A stretch of 7,229 nucleotides of DNA, taken from Gammaproteobacteria bacterium (GTDB taxonomy: Bacteria; Pseudomonadota; Gammaproteobacteria; Steroidobacterales; SZUA-146). The translations under genes were made by a program, and so were the position numbers. Of the stretch, positions 1-4,500 are shown piece after piece (the stretch's first letter is position 1; every line of letters begins with the position of its first letter). The notes beneath the pieces were generated by a model that was given only the letters and a program-made list of their open reading frames with translations, had not been told where the DNA came from and searched no databases. The stretch is taken from positions 1 through 7,229 of the forward strand of contig QIGP01000183.1 in the NCBI GenBank assembly GCA_003228965.1, given 5' to 3'.

Positions 1-113
1 ATTACGCCTATCTTATTCCATTTATTGAGAATGAGACCGAAATTTTCTTAAAAACCATCATTCCAAGCCGCAAAGCTACACGAAAATATCTAGAGGTGAA
101 TGATGAGCAATAA
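1..113 (+). CDS. toxin of a type II toxin-antitoxin pair, C-terminal part only
   Basis: A reading frame open from the left edge (first full codon at 3) ends at TAA 111-113. It encodes about 36 residues, including the segments YAYLIPFIENE and EIFLKTIIPSRKATRKYL. This ending resembles, from memory, small toxins that pair with CopG/RHH-type antitoxins and are often labelled BrnT-like or simply 'toxin component'; BrnT-type toxins are RelE-fold ribonucleases. The gene overlaps the antitoxin start by about 11-14 bases, so the two are translationally coupled with the toxin first. The N-terminal half, which would carry most of the fold, is outside the window. The toxin role rests on the tail, the gene order and the antitoxin next to it; the exact family is uncertain. 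Confidence 0.65.
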   Translation, partial: YAYLIPFIENETEIFLKTIIPSRKATRKYLEVNDEQ

Positions 114-378
114 ACTTAGTAAAGAAGAGAAAGAAATACTTGAGTCCTTTGAAAATGGAGAGTGGGTCTCAGTTAGCACTCCAGCAAGTCTCGCAAAATA
201 TAAATCTGCTGCAAAAAATACGTTTAAGAAAGATAAACGAGTAAATATTCGTATATCAGAAATGGATCTTGAGCTTTTGCAAGAGCGAGCCCTTATAGAA
301 GGCCTGCCGTATCAGACACTAATGTCCAGTGTTTTGCATAAATATGTTACTGGTCGCTTAACGGAAAAAAACGCATAA
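103..378 (+). CDS. ribbon-helix-helix (CopG-type) antitoxin
   Basis: A 91-residue, highly charged protein. The N-terminal half (LSKEEKEILESFENGEW near the start, then a lysine-rich stretch around residues 40-48) precedes a typical RHH module: a short beta strand KRVNIRIS (about 47-54), a first helix MDLELLQERALIEG, and a second helix after GLPYQTLMSSVLHKYV. The 'GLPYQTLxSSxLHKY' pattern is characteristic of CopG-type antitoxins that pair with BrnT-like toxins; the strand binds DNA for autoregulation and the N-terminal half probably wraps the toxin. Two in-frame ATGs occur at 100 and 103. The purine-rich GAGGTG at 93-98 is too close to 100 and better placed for 103, so 103 is chosen. It overlaps the toxin 3' end, and its TAA stop is embedded in the left core of the attC site. 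Base composition is clearly more AT-rich than the genes after 900. Confidence 0.85.
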   Translation: MSNKLSKEEKEILESFENGEWVSVSTPASLAKYKSAAKNTFKKDKRVNIRISEMDLELLQERALIEGLPYQTLMSSVLHKYVTGRLTEKNA

Positions 379-496
379 CAAGGCAAATCAACATGGATCG
401 CTTTAACGTTGGCGGTGTTTGTGCGGCTGGCTATCGCTCGCATAATCGCACAAACACCGCCAACGTTAAAGCGCCCAGTTATTTGCGACGTTATGT
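373..496 (+). other. integron attC recombination site (59-base element)
   Basis: The outer cores GCATAAC (373-379) and GTTATGT (490-496) are inverted and carry the invariant AAC/GTT. Inside them, GCAAAT (383-388) pairs with ATTTGC (481-486), AAC (390-392) with GTT (478-480) and TGG (394-396) with CCA (475-477). C389 and A393 are left unpaired on the top strand, that is G and T on the bottom strand, which are the classical extrahelical bases that make the integrase choose the folded bottom strand. The centre is a perfect 27-bp inverted repeat (399-425 and 447-473) around a 21-nt loop. The cores deviate from the GTTRRRY consensus at one purine position. Total length is about 124 bp, within the VCR-like size range. 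Confidence 0.92.
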
Positions 497-514
497 TTCT
501 TTGGTCGGAGTTAA

Positions 515-625
515 ATGAAGTCATTTGAGATAATAAGTAGATGGATATCAGACGATAAATTCAGGATGGAATGCTTGAAAATTTCTGAGTCGATTATGAA
601 TCTGGAACAGATTCGGCTAGCTTAA
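515..625 (+). pseudogene. truncated next-cassette gene, possibly nucleotidyltransferase-family N-terminus
   Basis: An ATG at 515 with GGAG at 507-510 (4-base spacing) opens 25 bases after the attC cut point, the usual geometry for the first gene of the next cassette. The frame encodes only 36 residues before TAA 623-625. Its start (FEIISRWISDDKFRMECLK) resembles the N-terminus of the nucleotidyltransferase-like PF06042/DUF925 family, in which W-I-x-x-D-x-x-R-M-x-x-L precedes an LPDWxxAAGFVRN motif. Members of that family are, from memory, common integron cassette genes of about 190 residues. The expected second motif does not follow: similarity stops around residue 25, so the gene would be cut near base 590. 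No attC is found after it. The family call is a short-motif guess; the protein could also be an unrelated small ORF. Confidence 0.35.
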
Positions 626-810
626 AAACATCCTTGTTTGATGCGCAACTTGCCCTCATCGCACATACAGAAGTCTCCCAAATAAGTGCCGCGCGGAAAA
701 GCAGATTTCCAAGAATGGCCGCCCTCTCGGAGAACTCCATCATGATCACATGGACGGACTGGGCGAACGAGCAAAGTTCAGTACATACAGCACAAATTGA
801 TATCCGATAG
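589..810 (+). other. open reading segment without clear start, possible gene remnant
   Basis: Frame 1 is open from just after TGA 586-588 to TAG 808-810 (about 73 residues). The translation has a protein-like composition (for example SLFDAQLALIAHTEVSQI and MAALSENSIMITWTDW). There is no ATG near its beginning and no ribosome binding site; internal ATGs occur only in the last third. The 'LSENSIMITWTD' stretch recalls a beta-propeller or repeat strand, but I do not recognise a family. It begins where the similarity of the preceding cassette stub ends, so it may be the 3' end of a gene fused at a deletion or recombination junction. It may equally be chance coding potential. Confidence 0.2.
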
Positions 811-902
811 CACACGCTCTCAGGCCTGCCAGAGACCTGTGCGATCCGTGGCAATGTCAGAGCGCAGCTCTTGTCTGAAATTTGCCCAGCTTCGCATGAA
901 TT
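811..902. other. stretch without recognisable gene (end of the 626-1018 gap)
   Basis: Between the last cassette remnant and the ferredoxin promoter I find no tRNA, no attC core, no convincing start codon with a ribosome binding site, and no recognisable protein motif on either strand. Two minus-strand frames cross the area (594-932 and 820-1020) but have cysteine-rich or unpatterned translations and run through the ferredoxin promoter, so they are not called as genes. The left part of the gap is covered by the unassigned open segment at 589-810. The transition from AT-rich to roughly balanced composition occurs near 600, which is where the integron/chromosome boundary is best placed. Confidence 0.4.
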
Positions 903-952
903 TACGAAAAATTTCCGTATAATGCGCATCAACTTCGACAGAGGTTGATGCG
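903..952 (+). promoter_or_regulatory. ferredoxin promoter with TATAAT and two inverted repeats
   Basis: A consensus -10 hexamer TATAAT lies at 918-923; no good -35 is present about 17 bases upstream, so activation or an alternative contact is likely. Two dyads flank the -10. One is an imperfect palindrome at 903-919 (TACG...CGTA, one mismatched pair) covering the spacer. The other is CGCATCAACTTC (925-936) with GAGGTTGATGCG (941-952), a 12-bp stem including one T-G pair around GACA. With a start of transcription near 930, the second repeat sits at +1, fitting a repressor operator or a 5' mRNA hairpin. Which regulator would bind cannot be read from the sequence. Confidence 0.5.
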
Positions 953-1018
953 AAAAGGATAGCCACTACGAGGTTGCCCGCTTCGCCTGCTTTAGGAACT
1001 TTTGAGGACAAGCAACAC

Positions 1019-1339
1019 ATGGCAAAGATTATTGTAAAAGACCTGCAGGGCGAGACCCAGACTATAGATGCAGTAAACGATGGCAGCTTAATGGAGGCAC
1101 TGGTCGAAGCCGACTACGACGATATCGAAGCAATCTGTGGCGGCTGCTGTGCCTGTGCCACCTGCCATGTTTTCATCACTGAAGACTGGATGCCACGACT
1201 TCCTGATCGCGGCGACGACGAAACCATGTTACTGGAATCGGTGGATGCCTATGACGAACACCGTTCGCGGCTGTCGTGCCAGATTCAAATGAGTGAAGAC
1301 GTCGACGAACTCGAACTTGAAATAGCGCCTCCTGACTAG
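1019..1339 (+). CDS. [2Fe-2S] ferredoxin, adrenodoxin/putidaredoxin type
   Basis: A 106-residue soluble ferredoxin that carries single electrons from an NAD(P)H ferredoxin reductase to a monooxygenase, typically a class I cytochrome P450 or a Rieske oxygenase. Cluster ligands are visible as C40-x5-C46-x2-C49 in ICGGCCACATCH and C87 in RLSCQI, the vertebrate-type 2Fe-2S pattern. The acidic stretch around residues 65-80 (RGDDETMLLESVDAYDE) matches the partner-binding helix of the family. Two extra cysteines (C43, C44) sit inside the cluster loop; I recall the same CGGCC pattern in sphingomonad-type oxygenase ferredoxins. The start at 1019 is preferred over an upstream in-frame ATG at 974 because MAKIIV begins the fold directly and GAGGA lies at 1004-1008. 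No reductase or oxygenase gene is in the window, so its partner is encoded elsewhere or lost. Confidence 0.93.
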   Translation: MAKIIVKDLQGETQTIDAVNDGSLMEALVEADYDDIEAICGGCCACATCHVFITEDWMPRLPDRGDDETMLLESVDAYDEHRSRLSCQIQMSEDVDELELEIAPPD

Positions 1340-1861
1340 TATGCCGTGGATAGAGCTGCTCTTACAGATAGCATAGGCCAGGTGCGCAACAGTGCTCTAG
1401 CCTTTTTTAATGCTGAGCTTGAAACAACGCGGCAGTCTCGGTTAAAGGGCACCTCTAAAGCCGGCTTGTCAGCGGACCATGACTTCGCCGTGAGTGCCCT
1501 TCCCCACATCTGCGTACCGTGCAACGGCGTAAACTCGTCACGTTCCCAGGCCAGATTGCCAGCGACAAATACGTAAGCAATTACTGACTACAACCGTTGT
1601 TGTACCGTGGCGAACGGCCTCAGGTAGTCCAGGTGCTAACTCAACCTCCAGGTCAAAATGAGTATGTATATCGAGCAGACCAGGCGTCAACCATAGACCT
1701 TTGGCTTCAATGCTTTGACGAGCGCTGCCTTCGATTGCGCGTTCTCGCTGAACCACCACACCGTTTTTTATCGCGACGTCTTGTTTTCCTGGTGGCCTGC
1801 CTGTGCCATCAAATACCAGGGCGTTTTTGATTAACGTGTCAAATTGGAAAGACTCAGTCAT
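1336..1861 (-). pseudogene. D-aminoacylase-like amidohydrolase, internally deleted and frameshifted
   Basis: The ATG at 1861 starts a clear amidohydrolase N-terminus: LIKNALVFDGTGRPP, the beta-sandwich segment, then LTPGLLDIHTHFD with the metal-binding HxH (H66, H68), and EAVRHGTTTVVVSNC ending at C95. The family (N-acyl-D-amino-acid deacylase / D-aminoacylase-like, about 550 residues as I recall) should continue with the TIM barrel, but the frame runs into a stop at 1538. In the +1 frame, from about 1578, the sequence reads YVFVAGNLAWERDEFTPLHG, matching the C-terminal 'VxVNGxxxWxDxxxT' strand of the same family, and stays open to TAG 1336-1338. The barrel is therefore missing and the two ends meet near 1577-1580 out of frame. 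Its ATG overlaps the hydrolase stop (ATGA), so it was the distal gene of that operon. The N-terminal assignment is firm; the C-terminal one is moderately sure. Confidence 0.75.
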
Positions 1862-2775
1862 AGCTTTTCCTGGAAAAACGAAAGTACGTGAGAAGTTACT
1901 TCCTCGGGAGCTTCCAGTTGGGGGTAGTGACCGATGTCCGACATTTCAACGATTGTGCCTTTACCAATTAACTCCCGGTAGCGAGTCACCATATGAGCAC
2001 CGGAAATCGGGTCGCTGGAACCGTTGATGAGCGCCAGCGGCGCCTTCGTATCTTTTAGTGCATTAACCCAACGGCTGCGATGTTGACGTCGGTCCTTCAT
2101 GTACCACATGAGTCTGTGCAAATTGCGTTGACCGTTATTGTACTGCGTAAGCTCCCAAAAATTGTTCATCTCCTCGCCGCTTGGTGGCGTATTCTTGCCG
2201 AACACGTTGGTCAGATTTTTTTCAAATGCTGCACGACCGAAGAATCGAACGAAAAATCCGCCGAACGGACCCACAAGAAGCTTCTGAGCCAATCGCGCGC
2301 GATGCGTTTCCGGAAACAGTCCACCGTTGAGCAAACATACTGCCTGAATGTTTTGGCCATCGGTTTCGTTATCTCGAGCCAGTATTTCCTGAGCTACCGT
2401 GTCGCCGTAATCGTGGGCAAGGCAGGCGTAGCTGTCGATACTTAGTTCGCGCAGCAGAGCCATAGTCAAATCGGCTTGCTCGTGAATCGAATATCGATAG
2501 TTGTGCGGTTTGTCGGAATATCCAAAACCCAACAAATCAAATGTGATTACCCGGTAGTGTTTTGCCAGCTCATCCCACTGGTAATGCCAGTCCCAACTGG
2601 ACGTTGGGAATCCGTGCAATAGCACGACAACATTACGCGCCGCGTAAGCCGCAGAATCCCTTGAGGCGCTGTCAACAACAAACAACGAACGGTCTAACAC
2701 GCTGCGCCATTGCCCCATTTCACGCCACGCGGCCAAGGAGTGTCCCGAACGCAATTGAGGATAGCTCGATGTCAT
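1858..2775 (-). CDS. alpha/beta hydrolase, MEST-like (epoxide hydrolase / haloalkane dehalogenase superfamily)
   Basis: A complete 305-residue alpha/beta hydrolase. Counting from the ATG at 2775, the oxyanion loop is HGFPTSSWDW (54-63), the substrate-side GFGYSDKP follows, the nucleophile elbow is AHDYGD with D122 as nucleophile, the acid is D255 in NGSSDP, and the base is H283 in GHYPQLEAP. The Asp nucleophile places it with epoxide hydrolases and dehalogenases rather than esterases. The segments LLNGGLFPETHR and NVFGKNTPPS, plus RSRWVNAL, match the bacterial relatives of mammalian MEST/PEG1, whose substrate is unknown. The ATG at 2775 has AGGAAG upstream; an in-frame TTG at 2796 would place that ribosome site inside the gene, so it is rejected. 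It lies between two broken genes of the same operon yet has no disruption, which suggests that it is still used. Confidence 0.9.
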   Translation of the reverse strand: MTSSYPQLRSGHSLAAWREMGQWRSVLDRSLFVVDSASRDSAAYAARNVVVLLHGFPTSSWDWHYQWDELAKHYRVITFDLLGFGYSDKPHNYRYSIHEQADLTMALLRELSIDSYACLAHDYGDTVAQEILARDNETDGQNIQAVCLLNGGLFPETHRARLAQKLLVGPFGGFFVRFFGRAAFEKNLTNVFGKNTPPSGEEMNNFWELTQYNNGQRNLHRLMWYMKDRRQHRSRWVNALKDTKAPLALINGSSDPISGAHMVTRYRELIGKGTIVEMSDIGHYPQLEAPEEVTSHVLSFFQEKL

Positions 2776-2894
2776 AGATTCACTTCTTCCTGGCAAAACA
2801 GCTCGCTGTCCGCGTCAGGGATTGACGCAGCAATTGCGGCTGAATACGGGTATCTGAGACTGACCAGCAAATCTTGGGCTGAAATTTTCAAGCT

Positions 2895-3229
2895 CTACGA
2901 ACCAGGATCTTTTAGAGGCTCTTCTACGACGTTGTTAACAAGCTTACCTACACCACTTATTTCTATTTCCACCGAATCTCCAGGATGCATGAATACTTGA
3001 GGATCGCGCTTTACGCCGACACCGCGGGAGGCAGTAGATCGACATCGGAAAGAGCAAAACGCTCGTCGGTGTACTCGTTGAACTGATCGAGACTACCTCG
3101 CCCCTGACGCAGTAAGGCTTTCATGCTGCGACTTGCTTCACCGGCAAGAGGTTTGATGGAATTCCCAAACACCTGCCCCACCAAAATTCTGGGTTGGATC
3201 TCTCTTGTTTTGAACGTAATAAAAGGCAT
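2895..3229 (-). pseudogene. fumarylacetoacetate hydrolase (FAH) family protein, middle deleted
   Basis: The ATG at 3229 opens a 72-residue frame. It starts MPFITFKTREIQPRILVG and ends with LSDVDLLPPA, the pattern of the small N-terminal domain of FAH-family enzymes, which leads into the 'LxPxxxP' entry to the catalytic domain. After a stop at 3011-3013, the +1 frame reads RGVGVKRDPQVF, then HPGDSVEIEISGVGKLVNNVV, a textbook FAH C-terminal strand pair, and stops at TAG 2895-2897. The whole metal-binding catalytic core (the ExE...D residues) is absent: about 115 residues remain against roughly 280-330 in intact members as I recall. The two ends are fused near 3020-3029 out of frame. Intact FAH relatives cleave C-C bonds of fumarylacetoacetate, fumarylpyruvate or oxoacids at the end of aromatic-ring catabolism. 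It was the first gene of the minus-strand operon and cannot make an active enzyme. Confidence 0.82.
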
Positions 3230-3530
3230 GGAGCTATCCGTTTGACTAATCTTTGAAAGCTACGCATCCGCCCTGCATATCTCAAGCGTTACCATGCACT
3301 ATCGCGGGGCATTTTGCACCGCTTCAGAGCCGACATAGTTCAATATCAAGCGCCTGATCACTACCCGCGTCAAATGGCTAGTAACGCCTTCGGAACTGTC
3401 ACACAATACGCGAACTGCCGGGATATGGCTCTTGGGTGTTTAACCCGAAGTTCTACTAACCATGTACTGGCCTTGAATGATGCCGCACCCTGGCGTAAAC
3501 CACGTACAAGAAGCTCGACGAGTCGCTACT
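3230..3530. other. divergent intergenic region without recognisable gene
   Basis: This 300-base gap separates the FAH remnant (leftward) from the kinase-fusion remnant (rightward), so it should have held both promoters. I see no convincing sigma70 hexamer pair on either strand. A weak GC hairpin (GCGGGGC 3304-3310 with GCACCGC 3316-3322, one mismatch) is the only secondary structure noticed. Frames that are open here on either strand have no recognisable motif and no ribosome binding site. Loss of regulatory signals would fit the decay of both flanking genes. Confidence 0.4.
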
Positions 3531-4478
3531 ATGAACATAGCCACCCTTGAACATTGCCTCAAACAGGACTTTCAACTGGAGGGAGTTCTGACCGAGCTCT
3601 ACAGCTATCAGGACGCCAACTACGTTCTGCATACCGGAGACAGCGACAGCAAAGACCCCGACTCAGGCAAGGGGTGTTATGTCGTCAAGGTAATGCACGC
3701 GAGCGCCGACCCGACAGATGTCGACATGCAAATTCATATATTGCGTACTCTGGACGAATGCGCGAACAGCAACAGCCCCATAACCGCAACGATGGTCGCT
3801 ACCCACAATGACCGCGACCGCAGTTATGTCAAAGACGGCGACGTAGATCGCATCGTCTGGATAGTCAGCTACGTGGATGGACTGCTCGCCGCAAACCAAC
3901 AACCCTGCACGCCTTTCATGGAGACATTAACGAACACAACGTTCTGCTTGGTTATCCGTATTCTTTGAAAATTGATGAAGAGCAACACGTCGCTGGAATT
4001 ATCGATTTTGGCGACGCCCATCGCGCCCCACGCATTTGCGATTTGGCTATTGCCTGTACGTATTTCATGATGAATCAGGGCAACCCCTGGGTCGCACTTC
4101 GGTCCTTCTGGGTACATCACGCTTGCGGCGACAATTATCTATACGAAAATAAAGAGCGCTTGAAATATGCGCTACTGGTATCGCCCGCAGCGCCTGTAGT
4201 AGAGGCCTCTTTAGAGAACGCCAACGTATTGGATTTGAGTCCGGCGTCCTCGCATCCTGCCGACCCATTTAGCGGCGCCATGCCAGACCTCGTGCATGAC
4301 GGTCAGCTTGGCGATAGCTCGGCCAGCAATGACCAGGTTACGCTAGGTTGGTACCGATGGTCCGTATGACAGCGTATTGAAAATTCGACCACCGTCCCCA
4401 TTTAACTGTGATGACGCCGATTATCTCGTGGACAGGCTAACGCATGTCCTGAATGATACGGTTCTTCAGCAAGTATGA
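3531..4478 (+). pseudogene. remnant of APH kinase / M23 / class III aminotransferase fusion gene
   Basis: Three pieces of one very large protein survive. Piece 1 (3531 to about 3900): an APH-type kinase N-lobe with SYQDANYVLHT, YVVKVMHAS (ATP-binding Lys) and the hinge RIVWIVSYVDG. Piece 2, in another frame (about 3900-4369): the catalytic loop HGDINEHNVLL (3917-3949, catalytic Asp at 3923-3925), the metal-binding IIDFGD (4001-4015), DLAIACTYFMM, then HACG and NVLDLSPAS, which resembles the linker ahead of the M23 domain in the ~1000-residue bacterial fusions. Piece 3, in a third frame (about 4347-4478): TDGPYDSVLKIRPPSPF and DDADYLVDRLTHVL, the C-terminus of a class III aminotransferase. Missing are the segment between hinge and HGD, probably part of the kinase C-lobe, the M23 domain and nearly all of the PLP enzyme. 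Related kinase/phospho-lyase pairs break down hydroxylysine or phosphoethanolamine-like amino alcohols. The ATG at 3531 is chosen because the family fold starts there. Confidence 0.75.
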
Positions 4479-4500
4479 AAAAACAAGGCGCAAAACACGC

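Larger units (their letters stand above)
1..490 (+). mobile_element. integron gene cassette carrying a toxin-antitoxin pair (5' end outside window)
   Basis: This AT-rich block holds the 3' end of a toxin gene and a complete antitoxin gene, followed at once by an attC site whose left core overlaps the antitoxin stop codon. ORF(s) plus a 3' attC is the defining build of an integron gene cassette. The attC polarity (5' RYYYAAC-like core, 3' GTTATGT core) matches the direction of the genes. Recombination would occur between G490 and T491, so the cassette ends at 490. Its 5' boundary lies left of the window. Toxin-antitoxin cassettes are known in large sedentary integrons, where they are thought to stabilise the array by post-segregational killing. 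No intI or attI is visible, so whether the array is active cannot be told. Confidence 0.8.

Noticed and set aside
399..473. Long perfect inverted repeat read as an intrinsic terminator or an IS inverted repeat
   Set aside because: Inverted core sites, matched L boxes and the two extrahelical bases explain it as the centre of an attC site; no T run follows and there is no transposase.
594..932. 112-residue open frame on the minus strand
   Set aside because: Unpatterned, cysteine-rich translation, no ribosome binding site, and it runs through the ferredoxin promoter and the plus-strand remnant.
974..1018. Upstream in-frame ATG for the ferredoxin
   Set aside because: It adds 15 residues not typical of the family and would place the good ribosome binding site inside the gene.
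820..1020. 66-residue minus-strand frame over the ferredoxin leader
   Set aside because: It overlaps the promoter, hairpin and ribosome binding site of a certain gene; no recognisable motif.
1346..1576. 76-residue plus-strand frame after the ferredoxin
   Set aside because: It is antisense to the amidohydrolase C-terminal segment, has no ribosome binding site and no family resemblance.
2080..2445. 121-residue plus-strand frame
   Set aside because: It is a shadow antisense to the alpha/beta hydrolase, whose catalytic residues are all in the opposite frame.
3314..3550. 78-residue plus-strand frame in the gap before the kinase remnant
   Set aside because: No motif, no ribosome binding site, and it overlaps the real start at 3531 in another frame.
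4453..4500. Upstream in-frame ATG for the ABC exporter
   Set aside because: It lies within the aminotransferase C-terminal remnant, has a poor ribosome site and adds 16 residues absent from usual relatives.
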